DNA of 64,000 nt. It comes from Sporosarcina aquimarina (GTDB taxonomy: Bacteria > Bacillota > Bacilli > Bacillales_A > Planococcaceae). Under the pieces are notes generated by a model. That model was given only the letters and a program-made list of their open reading frames with translations. It was not told where the DNA came from and searched no databases. Shown here piece after piece: positions 1 through 9,113 of this stretch. How positions within the stretch are numbered: position 1 is the stretch's first letter; every line of letters starts with the position of its first letter. The stretch is from contig NZ_JACLBZ010000021.1 in NCBI RefSeq assembly GCF_019748715.1, forward strand, positions 45,194 through 109,193, given 5' to 3'. Position numbers and translations under genes: made by a program.

Positions 1-52
1 CAGGACGATAGACTTGAAAATACTCTGTAAAAAACGTTTGTTGACGTTTCAT
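1..52 (-). CDS. N-terminal fragment of an unidentified gene cut by the window edge
   Basis: Seventeen codons are visible on the minus strand, beginning MKRQQTFF and running off the edge. A strong ribosome binding site (GAGAGGAAG) lies 8 bases before the ATG, and a palindrome overlapping a TATAAT box lies just upstream, so this is very probably a real, repressor-controlled gene. Too little protein is present to name a family. The operator could be autoregulatory (MarR or TetR type), which is inference. Confidence 0.6.
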   Translation of the reverse strand, partial: MKRQQTFFTEYFQVYRP

Positions 53-69
53 ATTTTATCTTCCTCTCA

Positions 70-98
70 ATGATTAGTTAGGCTAACTAATCATTATA
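70..98 (-). promoter_or_regulatory. Perfect 12-bp inverted repeat operator overlapping a -10 box
   Basis: Positions 70-94 form a perfect inverted repeat with 12-base arms around a single G (core TTAGTTAG/CTAACTAA). The minus-strand TATAAT at 93-98 overlaps its upstream edge, and the ribosome binding site of the edge gene follows directly. This is the classic geometry of a repressor operator. No good -35 hexamer was found at 17 bases. Confidence 0.7.
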
Positions 99-145
99 GT
101 AAACCATATATTCCTTTGTTTGTAAAGTAAGAATCAGAAGAAATC

Positions 146-185
146 TAAAAAAAGGAAGGACTTGGTGTATCCAAGCCCTTCCTTT
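146..185 (-). terminator. Rho-independent terminator of the SLH hydrolase gene
   Basis: A 15-bp stem (151-165 with 171-185, loop of 5) is followed on the minus strand by a run of seven T. Confidence 0.9.
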
Positions 186-188
186 CTA

Positions 189-1832
189 TTATTGTCCGAT
201 CGCTTCCAAGGAATTAACAATCATCTTCGCTGCGTGTGCTCGAGTCGTTGGAGCGTTCGGCATGAACTTCCCTTGATCTCCTGTTGCAATATTTAGCTGA
301 TACAATCCTGCGATTGCCCCTTGCGTTTCTTTTGCAAAGTTCTGGATGTCCTTAAATGGTGCAGCGATTGTAGGTGTGAATGGTTTTCCAGTAGTTGCTT
401 CATAGGTACGGCTGAGCAATAATGCCAATTGTGCACGACTGATCGATTGATTTGGCATGAACTGCCCATTTACCCCGTTAATCAGTCCGTGATCGTAAGC
501 GGCTTGAATATCTGCTTTTGTGCTATCTGCATAATATGCCAAATCATCAAATGGCATGTTGTTGCTCTTTGGCTTCAAATCCAATGCACGTACGATAATG
601 GAAGTAGCCTGAGCGCGTGTCAAAGACTTGTCAGGACGGAATGTATGATCCGAGTAGCCTCCTACAATACCTTTCTCCGCTGCCAATTCAATCACATCTT
701 TCGCCCAATGATTCGAAATATCTTTAAAAGTGACAGTTGGCTCTACTGGTACCTTTTCTAGTGTATACGACGTTTTGATGGTATGCATGCTCTTTTTACC
801 ATGCTGATCTACAGCTTGGATAGAGAATTGATATTCTTTGTCTGGCTGCAGGTCGCCAATTTCATAAGTTAAAACAGGGCCCATCACTTCGCCTACCATT
901 TTGTCGCCATTGTACACTTGATACGTCATGATCATTCCTGTATCAATAACTGGCTCCCAATTCAATACGACAGTGGATTGATCTTTTGCTTCCGCTGTCA
1001 GTACATCTTTCGGAAACCACGGATAATTATTCATCAATGATTCTTGGAATGCACCTGCTACTACTTGGTAGCCCGCCTCACTTAAGTGAATATTTTTAGG
1101 GTTTGGTAAATACTTTGAAAAGTCCTTCGCAATTAATTCATCTGTTTGAACAAATTTAGCTGGTGTACCTTGCATTCCACCTTGAATTGCACCATTTAAT
1201 CCCTTTACAAGCTGTGCAATTTGAGGTTGAAGCTCAGCAGGCATATGCGGGAATGAATTGTAATACCCCATCACATATACTTGTGCTTCAGGATTCAATT
1301 GATAGATTTTCGCCAAAATCTGCTGGATATTCCCCCCAACCTTCGTCATAGCAGCTTGAATCTCTTCCAGGTTGAAGTCTGGTTTCCCCGTACTTTCATC
1401 AAACTTGAAATATGGAAGCACATCATTGGCGCCAGCGGTCAATGTAATTAAATTAGCTTCCTTGATTGACTGATGAAGAGCCGCGGTTTTATCTTGACTG
1501 CCTGTACCAATTACGGGCTTTGAAATGTCTGTCTGCAAATCTTTCAGCACATCACTAGACGTATAGCCAGGAAACGAAAAACCTTTATTACTCGTTTGCA
1601 ATACTTCCTGTTTTGCTAACTCATCCGCCAAAAAGTCCACATACCCTTTACCTGGCTCTCCCGTGGAATTAATACCAAAAGCCAATGAATCCCCAAGTGC
1701 TAAATAATTGATTGGAGCAATCCAAGTTGGTGACTTTTCAGGTTCTGCGGCAACGGTTTTCAATGGAAGCACAGCAAGCTGCAACAGTAGAGCGAATGCA
1801 AGCAACAGATGACCCCACGATTTCTTTTTCAA
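189..1832 (-). CDS. Secreted SGNH/GDSL-family hydrolase with fibronectin III and SLH domains
   Basis: Cell-surface esterase or lipase of the SGNH family. After a signal peptide (hydrophobic LLLAFALLLQLAVL, cleavage near VAAEP) come the block I motif GDSLAFG with the nucleophilic Ser, block III GAND, and the C-terminal catalytic pair in NIHLSEAGY. A fibronectin-III-like domain (around residues 280-360) and three SLH repeats (SNHWAKDVIELAAEKGIVGG and two more) follow, so the protein should bind the secondary cell-wall polymer. An ORF extends to an ATG at 1877 without a ribosome binding site. The TTG at 1832, 8 bases after AAAGGTGG, gives a normal signal peptide and is preferred (547 aa). Substrate unknown. 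Confidence 0.9.
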   Translation of the reverse strand: MKKKSWGHLLLAFALLLQLAVLPLKTVAAEPEKSPTWIAPINYLALGDSLAFGINSTGEPGKGYVDFLADELAKQEVLQTSNKGFSFPGYTSSDVLKDLQTDISKPVIGTGSQDKTAALHQSIKEANLITLTAGANDVLPYFKFDESTGKPDFNLEEIQAAMTKVGGNIQQILAKIYQLNPEAQVYVMGYYNSFPHMPAELQPQIAQLVKGLNGAIQGGMQGTPAKFVQTDELIAKDFSKYLPNPKNIHLSEAGYQVVAGAFQESLMNNYPWFPKDVLTAEAKDQSTVVLNWEPVIDTGMIMTYQVYNGDKMVGEVMGPVLTYEIGDLQPDKEYQFSIQAVDQHGKKSMHTIKTSYTLEKVPVEPTVTFKDISNHWAKDVIELAAEKGIVGGYSDHTFRPDKSLTRAQATSIIVRALDLKPKSNNMPFDDLAYYADSTKADIQAAYDHGLINGVNGQFMPNQSISRAQLALLLSRTYEATTGKPFTPTIAAPFKDIQNFAKETQGAIAGLYQLNIATGDQGKFMPNAPTTRAHAAKMIVNSLEAIGQ

Positions 1833-1898
1833 TACATCGACCACCTTTCGTTTTCTGATTATTTTAATTTCTATCATAGTTGCTAGCTTGCCAGTCTG

Positions 1899-2717
1899 TC
1901 AAATTTTAGTACGCACGTCCCACAGCTCTGGAAAGAAGCGATGATCTAGTACAGACTTCAAGTAACTAACGCCTGATGAACCGCCAGTTCCTGTTTTGAA
2001 ACCGATGATACGCTCAACAGTCTTCATATGTCTAAATCGCCATTGCTGATGACTGTCTTCAATGTCCACCAACTTTTCTGCAAGTTGATAAAGATCCCAA
2101 TAGCGATCCACATCACGGTATACTTCAAGCCAGGCAGCTGCCACACTTGGATCACCTGCGTACGTAATAGAGAAATCGCGCTTCAGCAATTCAGGGTTGA
2201 TCGGGAAACCTGCACGTGCCAAAGCTTGAATCGCCACGTCGTAAATACCCGGCGCATGATAGGCTTTTTCTAACGCCTCGGATAGTTTCGGATCCTTCTC
2301 ATAAATTTGGATAATCTGCGGTTGCTTATAACCTAGTGCAAATTCGATCAACCGATTCTGATACGATTGGAAACCAGACGCACGCCCCAAACTATCGCGG
2401 AACTCCATATATTCTGCAGGTGTCAGTGTAGCGAGCACATCCCACGCTTGAATAATCTGGGTTTGGACTTTCGACACACGGGCAAGCATCTTGAAAGCTT
2501 CCGGCAACTCATCTTTCTGAATCGAATCAATCGCTGTTTCAAGCTCATGCAAAATTAATTTCATCCACAGCTCATTCACTTGGTGGATAATGATAAACAG
2601 CATTTCGTCATGGTGCCCCGATAAACGTTCTTGACTCGACAACACTTTATCCAAATTTAAATACTCACCATATGTCATCGACTCACGAAAATCTGTATGA
2701 ATCCCTTTTTCCGTCAT
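1899..2717 (-). CDS. kynA: Tryptophan 2,3-dioxygenase
   Basis: Haem enzyme that opens the indole ring of L-tryptophan to N-formylkynurenine, the first step of the kynurenine pathway. The family signatures are clear: [13 protein letters not shown] at the N terminus, [18 protein letters not shown] with the substrate-side His, and a C-terminal [12 protein letters not shown] carrying the proximal haem His, then [12 protein letters not shown]. The 272-aa length is normal for a bacterial enzyme. The ATG at 2717 overlaps the TGA of kynB (ATGA) and has AGGAAG 8 bases upstream; an in-frame GTG three codons earlier is less likely. It is last in the kynU-kynB-kynA operon. Confidence 0.96.
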   Translation of the reverse strand: MTEKGIHTDFRESMTYGEYLNLDKVLSSQERLSGHHDEMLFIIIHQVNELWMKLILHELETAIDSIQKDELPEAFKMLARVSKVQTQIIQAWDVLATLTPAEYMEFRDSLGRASGFQSYQNRLIEFALGYKQPQIIQIYEKDPKLSEALEKAYHAPGIYDVAIQALARAGFPINPELLKRDFSITYAGDPSVAAAWLEVYRDVDRYWDLYQLAEKLVDIEDSHQQWRFRHMKTVERIIGFKTGTGGSSGVSYLKSVLDHRFFPELWDVRTKI

Positions 2718-3346
2718 GATTCCCACTTCCTAACGACTGCACGAACCGGGCTGCCATCTGCTTCTGCCAGTGCTAAAGGCAAAGCGATCAATTCATACTG
2801 ACCAGGCTCCAATGAATGCAATACTAAATTTTCTATAATGATGACATCATTGCGATATAGGGAATGATGCGCAAGCAATTCCTTACTATCCTCCGCATCA
2901 ACGGAAGGTGTATCTACTCCAAGTAACCGCACACCGCGCTCTTTCAACAAGGGCCCTACATCTTCACCAATTACCGTGAAACGTTCCGGAAATTTCGTTG
3001 ATGTCGGATGACTGCCTGTTCTCAATAAAATCCGTTCTGCCCCCTCGAAATTCACATGTTCCAAGTCTGCCCGCGTTACACAATCCACCCCTGCCACATC
3101 AATCAAACAAGCGCTGCCGATGTAAAGATCTATAGGCAAATCCAAGATCCGCAACCCTTCGGCGTCATAATGAAACGGCGCATCGGTATGTGTCCCAATA
3201 TGGGTGCTCATCGTTAACTTGCCGATATTGACCGACCCAGACTGCTCCTTCGACACAGCTACTTCATACGAAAACGGAGTATCTCCCGGCCATTCTGCAA
3301 TATTTTTAGTCAGCGGTTGTGTAATATCAATCCATTCACTCGTCAT
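2714..3346 (-). CDS. kynB: Kynurenine formamidase (arylformamidase)
   Basis: Metal-dependent hydrolase converting N-formylkynurenine to kynurenine and formate. It carries the cyclase/KynB metal motif [13 protein letters not shown] (around residue 48) and starts [20 protein letters not shown], as expected. Length 210 aa is typical. Its ATG overlaps the TGA of kynU, and its own TGA overlaps the ATG of kynA, so the three enzymes are translationally coupled. The coupled order points to conversion of tryptophan to anthranilate plus alanine. Confidence 0.96.
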   Translation of the reverse strand: MTSEWIDITQPLTKNIAEWPGDTPFSYEVAVSKEQSGSVNIGKLTMSTHIGTHTDAPFHYDAEGLRILDLPIDLYIGSACLIDVAGVDCVTRADLEHVNFEGAERILLRTGSHPTSTKFPERFTVIGEDVGPLLKERGVRLLGVDTPSVDAEDSKELLAHHSLYRNDVIIIENLVLHSLEPGQYELIALPLALAEADGSPVRAVVRKWES

Positions 3347-4614
3347 GCTACAACACCTCGTTCATTCGGAAATTGTTTATACGTCTCATCCTTCATAATT
3401 CTTTTTAAGATTTGCACTGTGTGCCACACATCTTCAAATGAATTATAAAGCGCAACCGGTGCCAAGCGAATACCGTCCGGCGCTCGGAAATCCGGAATGA
3501 CACTTTCCGCTTTCAATGCCTGACAAATCCTTGCCGCCTCTTCATGCAGCAATAAAAGGTGACCGCCTCTTGTGGAATCAATCGGATTGCCGATGCCGAA
3601 AGAAAAATCGCTCAATTCGCCTTCGATGCATTCCAGCATATAGCTCGTGAGCGCAAGAGATTTCTCCCGAATTCGCTCCATTCCAAGCTCTTCAAATATC
3701 TCCAACGAACCGATCAGCGGCGCCAAGCTCAATATATGTGGTGTCCCAATCTGATATGCCCCCGCGTTAGCAGACGCTGTCATTTTATGATCCATGTCAA
3801 ATTGCTTCGTCTTATCTGAGCCAAACCAACCTGCGAGTCCAGCCGCTTTTCCGAAATGCCGTTCATGAATGAATAATCCACCCACTGAACCCGGTCCGCC
3901 ATTCAAATGTTTATACGTACACCAAAATGCGAAGTCTGCTCCCCAGTCATGAAGTTCATGAGGGATCGCTCCGATTGAATGACATAAGTCAAAACCGATG
4001 GGGATACCTTTTTCATTCGCAGCCTCTGTAAGCGCCTTCATATTCAGCACTTGTCCGCTTCGATAAAGCACAGCTGGCAGCACAATCAACGCCACCTCGT
4101 CCGTCATTGCCTCAATGATCCGTTTTTCATCGAGTGTCAACCCATCATCGCTTTTCACACGAACCAATTGCTCATCAGGGTCCAAGCCTTTCAAACGTAT
4201 CTGACTTTGCAGTGCATAAATATCAGAAGGAAAATTCAATTCATCCGCCAATATTTTCGTTCGCTTACCTGACGGCTTATAGAATGTCGACACGAGCTGA
4301 TGTAAATTCGTCGTCGTTGAACCCGTTGCGATTACTTCAGACTCTTTTCCACCTACCAATGTACACATCCGCTCTCCCAATCGCTCCGCCATATAAAACC
4401 ATGGGTTCGCACCTTCCGTCCAACCGTCAATGCCTAACGTCTTCCATGAAGCAAGCAGTTCCAGTAACGTTCGTTCCGCCCTGCTCGACAACAAGCCAAG
4501 AGAATTTCCATCCATATAGATTTTCTGTTCTGGCAAATAAAATTCTTGCCGATATGAAGCTAATTGATCTTGTGAATCAAGTTTTTGGGCATATTCTAAT
4601 GTGTTAATGTCCAT
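3343..4614 (-). CDS. kynU: Kynureninase
   Basis: PLP enzyme that hydrolyses kynurenine to anthranilate and L-alanine. Visible are [11 protein letters not shown] near the N terminus, the PLP-phosphate loop [12 protein letters not shown], the [20 protein letters not shown] aspartate region, and the PLP-lysine motif [19 protein letters not shown]. Length 423 aa is normal. It is first in the operon with AAAGGGGA 6 bases before the ATG. No regulator of the pathway and no downstream anthranilate-degrading genes are present, so the product may feed tryptophan or NAD-related metabolism, or be excreted. Confidence 0.96.
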   Translation of the reverse strand: MDINTLEYAQKLDSQDQLASYRQEFYLPEQKIYMDGNSLGLLSSRAERTLLELLASWKTLGIDGWTEGANPWFYMAERLGERMCTLVGGKESEVIATGSTTTNLHQLVSTFYKPSGKRTKILADELNFPSDIYALQSQIRLKGLDPDEQLVRVKSDDGLTLDEKRIIEAMTDEVALIVLPAVLYRSGQVLNMKALTEAANEKGIPIGFDLCHSIGAIPHELHDWGADFAFWCTYKHLNGGPGSVGGLFIHERHFGKAAGLAGWFGSDKTKQFDMDHKMTASANAGAYQIGTPHILSLAPLIGSLEIFEELGMERIREKSLALTSYMLECIEGELSDFSFGIGNPIDSTRGGHLLLLHEEAARICQALKAESVIPDFRAPDGIRLAPVALYNSFEDVWHTVQILKRIMKDETYKQFPNERGVVA

Positions 4615-4662
4615 TTACATTCCCCTTTCTAACTGTACATAAATAATAGCACATCATTTATC

Positions 4663-4702
4663 AAAAGTGGAAAGCGCCCGGGTAGGCTCGACAGGCGTTG
4701 GA
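4663..4702 (+). repeat. Truncated copy of an intergenic repeat (family A)
   Basis: The segment begins AAAAGTGGAAAGCGCC and continues into GGCTCGACAGGCGTTGG. It matches the start of the elements found on the minus strand at 23,380-23,439 and twice at 55,682-55,940. Here the element is cut after about 40 bases and runs into a 21-base tandem repeat. Confidence 0.7.
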
Positions 4703-4705
4703 AAT

Positions 4706-4852
4706 GTGCGGTGTACGGCTGTTTTGGCTCGTTTGGAGAGGGGTTTGGTTCGGTACAACTTGTCAAATGCGCGGTACGCGATGAGGTTGGTTCGGACCAA
4801 TGAAAATTTGGTGCGGTACAGCGAGACTTTGGCGCGGCCTCCTGCCATTTTC
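4706..4852 (+). repeat. Degenerate 21-bp tandem repeat, seven units
   Basis: Seven consecutive 21-base units carry a recurrent GCGGTAC-like core. Read in frame they give seven-residue units such as VRYNLSN, ARYAMRL, VRTNENL and VRYSETL. Open frames exist on both strands (plus 4,667-4,858; minus 4,654-5,004) but neither has a convincing ribosome binding site, so I treat the array as non-coding. It fills most of the 380-base gap between kynU and the alkyltransferase-like gene. Confidence 0.7.
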
Positions 4853-4994
4853 ACTTGATCACGGAAGAAAAAGCTATTGCTCGAAGTAAGTTGGAGAACA
4901 AGAGGAAACTGCCAAGATAGAACTTGCAGATGACTATGGCTCATGTGACTTCTTCTATAATTTATGCTACGCTTTTTTAAAAAGGAGCAATATC

Positions 4995-5318
4995 TTGCAA
5001 ACATTTACGGAAAGCACTGTGAAAATCATCCAACAAATCCCGCCAGGCCACGTCATGACGTATGGTCAAGTAGCTGCAGAAGCAGGAAATCCACGCGGTG
5101 CCCGACAAGTTGCACGCATACTGCATTCGATGAGTGCCAAGTATGATTTACCGTGGCATCGGATTATCAATGCAAAGGGAACAATCTCTACTCCAGAAAA
5201 TGCCGAATCAAAAGGCGAGACGCAGCGAGAACGTTTGGAATCGGAAGGAATAGAATTTGATGCAAACAGCCGAATCCCGCTGGAAACCTATCGCTGGCAC
5301 CCTCCTCTGCAATCTTAA
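4995..5318 (+). CDS. Alkyltransferase-like protein (MGMT family without the active-site Cys)
   Basis: Small DNA-binding protein related to the C-terminal domain of O6-alkylguanine-DNA alkyltransferase. The helix-turn-helix and arginine-finger region GARQVARILHS is present, but the PCHR active-site motif reads PWHRI, with Trp in place of the acceptor Cys. This defines alkyltransferase-like (ATL) proteins, which flip and flag alkylated guanine for nucleotide excision repair rather than repairing it. Length 107 aa fits ATL. Start is TTG with AAAGGAG 7 bases upstream. It ends at a bidirectional terminator. Confidence 0.92.
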   Translation: MQTFTESTVKIIQQIPPGHVMTYGQVAAEAGNPRGARQVARILHSMSAKYDLPWHRIINAKGTISTPENAESKGETQRERLESEGIEFDANSRIPLETYRWHPPLQS

Positions 5319-5330
5319 AGATCAGACATA

Positions 5331-5369
5331 AAAAATGCTTGGCTGAATGAATCTCAGCCAAGCATTTTT
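5331..5369. terminator. Bidirectional rho-independent terminator
   Basis: A 16-bp stem (5331-5346 with 5354-5369) with A and T tracts on both sides separates the convergent alkyltransferase-like gene and tcyC. Confidence 0.92.
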
Positions 5370-5373
5370 GATA

Positions 5374-6108
5374 TCACTGCAATAAACTCAAAAATTTCTT
5401 CGTCCGCTCATGCTGTGGATTGTTAAAGATATCCGCAGGCGCTCCTCTTTCTACAATAACGCCTCCATCAATGAAGATCACTTCATCTGCGACCTCCTGT
5501 GCAAATCGCATTTCATGTGTCACGACAGCCATAGTCATTCCTTCATGAGCCAAGTCTTTCATAACGCGCAGCACTTCATTGACCAACTCCGGATCAAGTG
5601 CAGACGTCGGCTCGTCGAATAACATCACTTTCGGATCCATTGCAAGAGCTCGTGCAATCGCCACACGTTGTTCCTGGCCACCCGAAAGCTGGTACGGATA
5701 TTTTTCTTTATGATCAGCCAATCCCACTTTCGCCAGCAATTGTCCCGCAGTTTTCTCTGCTTCTTTCTTGGACTGCCCTTTGACCGTCGTCAATCCTTCA
5801 GTGACATTGCCCATTGCAGTCAAATGCGGGAATAGATTATAGCCCTGAAACACCATGCCCGTGAGCTGGCGAAACGCCCCAATTGCTTTTTTAGATACGG
5901 ACTTGTTGAAATCCAACTGCTGATCGTCGATGGAAATGATTCCACCGTTCGGGGTTTCCAGTACATTTAGGCAGCGTAGTAATGTAGATTTACCAGAGCC
6001 CGAAGGTCCAATGATAACAACCACTTTCCCTTGCTCAATATCCAAGTCTACATTTTTGATAACTTCCATCGACCCGAAAGACTTTCTTAAACCCTGTATC
6101 GAAATCAT
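5374..6108 (-). CDS. tcyC: Cystine/amino-acid ABC transporter ATP-binding protein
   Basis: ATPase of a polar-amino-acid uptake system. Walker [10 protein letters not shown] (around residue 35), the Q-loop in [11 protein letters not shown], signature [16 protein letters not shown] (usually GGQQQR), Walker [14 protein letters not shown], and the switch His in VVTHEM are all present. Length 244 aa is normal. Its ATG overlaps the stop of the permease gene, so it is the last gene of a binding protein-permease-ATPase operon. Similarity to TcyC of B. subtilis and the adjacent cystathionine lyase suggest cystine as substrate; other polar amino acids remain possible. Confidence 0.9.
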   Translation of the reverse strand: MISIQGLRKSFGSMEVIKNVDLDIEQGKVVVIIGPSGSGKSTLLRCLNVLETPNGGIISIDDQQLDFNKSVSKKAIGAFRQLTGMVFQGYNLFPHLTAMGNVTEGLTTVKGQSKKEAEKTAGQLLAKVGLADHKEKYPYQLSGGQEQRVAIARALAMDPKVMLFDEPTSALDPELVNEVLRVMKDLAHEGMTMAVVTHEMRFAQEVADEVIFIDGGVIVERGAPADIFNNPQHERTKKFLSLLQ

Positions 6109-6821
6109 GATAAACCTCCTGACTTGCCGACAAACCGATCCAGTCGCCCTTCAATTCTACCTTGAATAATTGATAGGATGAAACAGATCACCCAGTAGAC
6201 AAGTGCAGCCATGGTATAGACGAATAAAAATTCGTAGTTCATCGATGCAATTTCTTGTGCTCGTCTAAACGTCTCTGCCACCAAAATTGTCGCGGCCAGC
6301 GAGGTGTCCTTAACCAATCCGATAAATGAATTGGAAAGCGGCGGAACAGAGACCCGCGCGGCTTGTGGTAACACGATTTTACGCAATGCCTGAGAATAAT
6401 TCATGCCGATTGAATAGGCCGCTTCCCATTGGCCTTTAGGAATGGATAGAATCGCAGCCCGAATAATTTCAGAAGCATATGCGCCCACATTCAATGAAAA
6501 TCCGATGACCGCCGATGGGAATGGATCGATAACAACCCCGATCGTCGGCAGTCCGTAGAAGATAATAAATAATTGCACTAACAATGGAGTACCTCGGATG
6601 ATGGAAACATATACCCGTGCAATCCCGCGCAATATTTTGCTGGAAGAAATCCGTGCCAGAGCTGTAAAGATCGCAATGATAAGCCCAATGATGAATGTAA
6701 TGATCGCCAAAGGTATTGTGAACTTAATAGCCCCTTCAATCAACGGCCCGATGGATGTTGATGCGATTTCTTGGAGTCTCTGTATCCGTTCGGGACTTAA
6801 CGCAATACTATTAAGAAACAT
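6105..6821 (-). CDS. tcyB: Cystine/amino-acid ABC transporter permease
   Basis: HisM-type inner-membrane permease with several hydrophobic segments and the ATPase-coupling EAA loop ([22 protein letters not shown], residues about 137-158 from the ATG). The [17 protein letters not shown] signature of polar-amino-acid permeases is present. An in-frame TTG at 6830 would add three residues; the ATG at 6821 is chosen. The start overlaps the end of the binding-protein gene and the stop overlaps tcyC. Assignment to cystine rests on the binding protein and the neighbouring metC. Confidence 0.9.
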   Translation of the reverse strand: MFLNSIALSPERIQRLQEIASTSIGPLIEGAIKFTIPLAIITFIIGLIIAIFTALARISSSKILRGIARVYVSIIRGTPLLVQLFIIFYGLPTIGVVIDPFPSAVIGFSLNVGAYASEIIRAAILSIPKGQWEAAYSIGMNYSQALRKIVLPQAARVSVPPLSNSFIGLVKDTSLAATILVAETFRRAQEIASMNYEFLFVYTMAALVYWVICFILSIIQGRIEGRLDRFVGKSGGLS

Positions 6822-7656
6822 CTTCACCAAACCATTTTTCGGAGATCTCTTTCAACTTACCGTCTTCACGCATCGCATCTAACGCTTTGTTTATTTCATC
6901 AACTAAATCTTCATTTCCTTGTCTGAATAAAAACGCGTTTTCCGATTCATTTTCAGCTGAAGTATCTTCCTCTTCCACTATTTGAATAGGAGCGTCTGGT
7001 TTTTGCTGCAGGTAGTCTAGAGCGGAAATTTTGTCATTGTACGTACCATCCACCCGCTTGGAGACGATCAAATCGACCGCCTGATTAAAGCCGTCTACTT
7101 TGATGATTTCTGCACCATGCGACTTGGCTAGCTCACCATAGTTACTCGTCAATGTTTGTGCTGCTTTCTTACCTTCCATTCCATCAAATGCAATCTGCTC
7201 ATCTGCATGAATGATCAGTACAGAATGAGAGCGTGTATATGGCTGAGAGAACTCGTACTTCGCCTTGCGGTCATCATTGATGCCGACTTGGTTGGCGATG
7301 ACGTCAAAGCGCTTGGCATCCAACCCCGCAAAAATAGCATCCCACTGCGTTTCAAAAAACTTCGCTTCCACGCCTAAACGCTTTGCGACTTCTTCAGTCA
7401 CTTCCACATCATAGCCCGTTAATTTTCCAGATTCATCGTGAAACGAAAACGGTGCGTACGTTCCTTCTGTTCCAATATTTAGTACACCTTTTTCTAACAC
7501 TTCTTCTAACAGGCCATTATTTGCAGCGGAATCACCCGACGATTCTTCTGTAGGTTTTTCATTGGAACCGTTCGTCTTATCGTCCTCTTTCGTGCCGCAA
7601 GCAACCAAAACTGCGGACAATAAAATTAATAGAAATGGTAATAAAATCTTCTTCAT
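6811..7656 (-). CDS. tcyA: Cystine-binding lipoprotein of an ABC transporter
   Basis: Extracellular solute-binding lipoprotein. The signal peptide ends in lipobox LVAC, giving a lipid-anchored Cys around residue 20, followed by a Ser/Asn/Glu-rich linker. The family-3 binding signature (GYDVEVTEEVAKRLG, then FFETQWDAIFAGLDAKRFD) is characteristic of TcyA/FliY-like cystine binders. Length 281 aa is normal. It is first in the tcyABC operon and divergent from the cystathionine lyase gene across a shared 186-bp promoter region, so the two units may be co-regulated by sulfur supply; no CymR site was identified with certainty. Confidence 0.9.
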   Translation of the reverse strand: MKKILLPFLLILLSAVLVACGTKEDDKTNGSNEKPTEESSGDSAANNGLLEEVLEKGVLNIGTEGTYAPFSFHDESGKLTGYDVEVTEEVAKRLGVEAKFFETQWDAIFAGLDAKRFDVIANQVGINDDRKAKYEFSQPYTRSHSVLIIHADEQIAFDGMEGKKAAQTLTSNYGELAKSHGAEIIKVDGFNQAVDLIVSKRVDGTYNDKISALDYLQQKPDAPIQIVEEEDTSAENESENAFLFRQGNEDLVDEINKALDAMREDGKLKEISEKWFGEDVS

Positions 7657-7750
7657 TTCTTAAACCCCACTATTCTAATAAGTATTTGTTGTTTAGAATC
7701 ATAAGAGATTGTGCAGACTCTGTCAACATTCAAAACTCTTCATGCAAGTA

Positions 7751-7795
7751 ATTATACTATATAGAATTGACAAACTAAACAAATTACTTTAATCT
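7751..7795. promoter_or_regulatory. Divergent promoters of tcyABC and metC
   Basis: For metC on the plus strand TTGACA (7767-7772) is separated by 17 bases from TAATCT (7790-7795). For tcyABC a minus-strand TATAAT lies at 7751-7756 with only a weak -35 (TTTAGT). The two promoters interleave, so a single regulator could control both. Confidence 0.65.
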
Positions 7796-7842
7796 ATCGT
7801 TAGTTTAAAACCTATTAAACCACTTGGAAATAAGGAGGAATT

Positions 7843-8979
7843 ATGTTGAGATTAAAAACGAAATTGATTCACGCAGGGATTTCAGGTGATCCACTGACAG
7901 GAGCGGTGACTGTCCCAATCTATCAGGTCAGTACGTTCAAACAGGATGCACCCGACAAAAACAGAGGCTATGATTACTCACGAGCCGGTAACCCCACACG
8001 AAATGCGGTGGAGCAATACATTGCCGATATCGAAGGCGGAAAACGCGGACTTGCATTCGCGTCTGGATTGGCCGCTTTGTCCTCTGTTCTTATGACATTT
8101 AACGCCGGTGATCACTTCATCATTAGCAATGACGTATACGGCGGTACATACCGTGTTCTCAATCAAGTACTAAATCGACTGAATTTAACATCAACTTTTG
8201 TCGACCCAACTGTTATCGAAAATATTTCAGAGGCAATCCAGCCAAATACGAAAGCGATTGTCATCGAAACGCCAGGGAATCCATTCTTAAAAGTAGTCGA
8301 TATTGCAGCTCTTTCAAAAGTAGCGAAAGAGCATGACCTGACGTTGATTGTCGATAACACATTCCTGACTCCCTATTGGCAAAATCCTCTGGAGCTCGGA
8401 GCTGATGTCGTGTTCCACAGCGCCACGAAATACTTAAGCGGACATAGCGACGTCGTAGCAGGTCTCGTTGCCGTGAAAGATGAGCAGCTCGGAGAAGATA
8501 TTCATTTGGTTCAAAAAGCCGTAGGCGCCATACTTGGTCCACAAGACTCCTATCTGTTGTTGCGTGGGATGAAAACATTGGGCATACGAATGGAAGAACA
8601 TGAAGTGAACACGAAACGTATCGCTGAATGGCTGACGGAGCAACCACAAGTAAAAAAGGTCTACTACTCCGGACTCGAGAGCCATCCAGGGCATCAATTA
8701 GCCAAACAACAAGCACGAGGTTTCGGTGGTGTCTTATCATTTGAAGTGGATAGTGAAGAACTGGCCGAGCAAATTATTGAGAAAGTGAAGATTTTCCAGC
8801 TAGCTGTTAGTCTGGGAGCAGTGGAAAGTCTAATTTCTGTACCAGCCAAAATGACACATGCAACCATTCCCACTGAAGAACAAACCAAATTAGGCATCAC
8901 GCCTAAACTAGTAAGATTATCTGTCGGCATTGAAGATGTGGAAGACTTGTTAGAAGATTTGCAGCAGGCATTTGAATGA
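7843..8979 (+). CDS. metC: Cystathionine beta-lyase / gamma-lyase family PLP enzyme
   Basis: Cys/Met-metabolism PLP enzyme. It contains YDYSRAGNPTRNAVE, the PLP-stacking region FASGLAALSSVL, VDNTFLTPYWQNPLELGADV, and the PLP lysine in HSATKYLSGHSDVVAG. The C-terminal ESLISVPAKMTHATIP resembles B. subtilis MetC and MccB. Length 378 aa is typical. The sequence cannot separate beta-lyase (MetC) from gamma-lyase (MccB) or synthase activity. Divergence from a cystine transporter favours thiol amino-acid interconversion. Start ATG has AAGGAGG at good spacing, and a terminator follows. Confidence 0.88.
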   Translation: MLRLKTKLIHAGISGDPLTGAVTVPIYQVSTFKQDAPDKNRGYDYSRAGNPTRNAVEQYIADIEGGKRGLAFASGLAALSSVLMTFNAGDHFIISNDVYGGTYRVLNQVLNRLNLTSTFVDPTVIENISEAIQPNTKAIVIETPGNPFLKVVDIAALSKVAKEHDLTLIVDNTFLTPYWQNPLELGADVVFHSATKYLSGHSDVVAGLVAVKDEQLGEDIHLVQKAVGAILGPQDSYLLLRGMKTLGIRMEEHEVNTKRIAEWLTEQPQVKKVYYSGLESHPGHQLAKQQARGFGGVLSFEVDSEELAEQIIEKVKIFQLAVSLGAVESLISVPAKMTHATIPTEEQTKLGITPKLVRLSVGIEDVEDLLEDLQQAFE

Positions 8980-8992
8980 CTGAAGCCGAGGG

Positions 8993-9022
8993 CCAGGGAG
9001 ACTGAAATCTTCCTGGTTTTTT
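8993..9022 (+). terminator. Terminator of metC
   Basis: Stem CCAGGGAGA/TCTTCCTGG followed by six T. Confidence 0.85.
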
Positions 9023-9113
9023 CACATTATGTATCCTTCTAGTTATTTACAAGTTTTAAACCAAATTAAAAGGGGGAAACAATCGCTATACAACTGATAA
9101 GGGATTGATTCAT

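Noticed and set aside
4654..5004. 116-aa minus-strand ORF and a 63-aa plus-strand ORF across the 21-bp repeats
   Set aside because: No convincing ribosome binding site; both are by-products of a repeat whose unit is a multiple of three.
7657..7842. SAM riboswitch or T-box ahead of metC
   Set aside because: The 186-base divergent region has promoters but none of the conserved motifs of either RNA.
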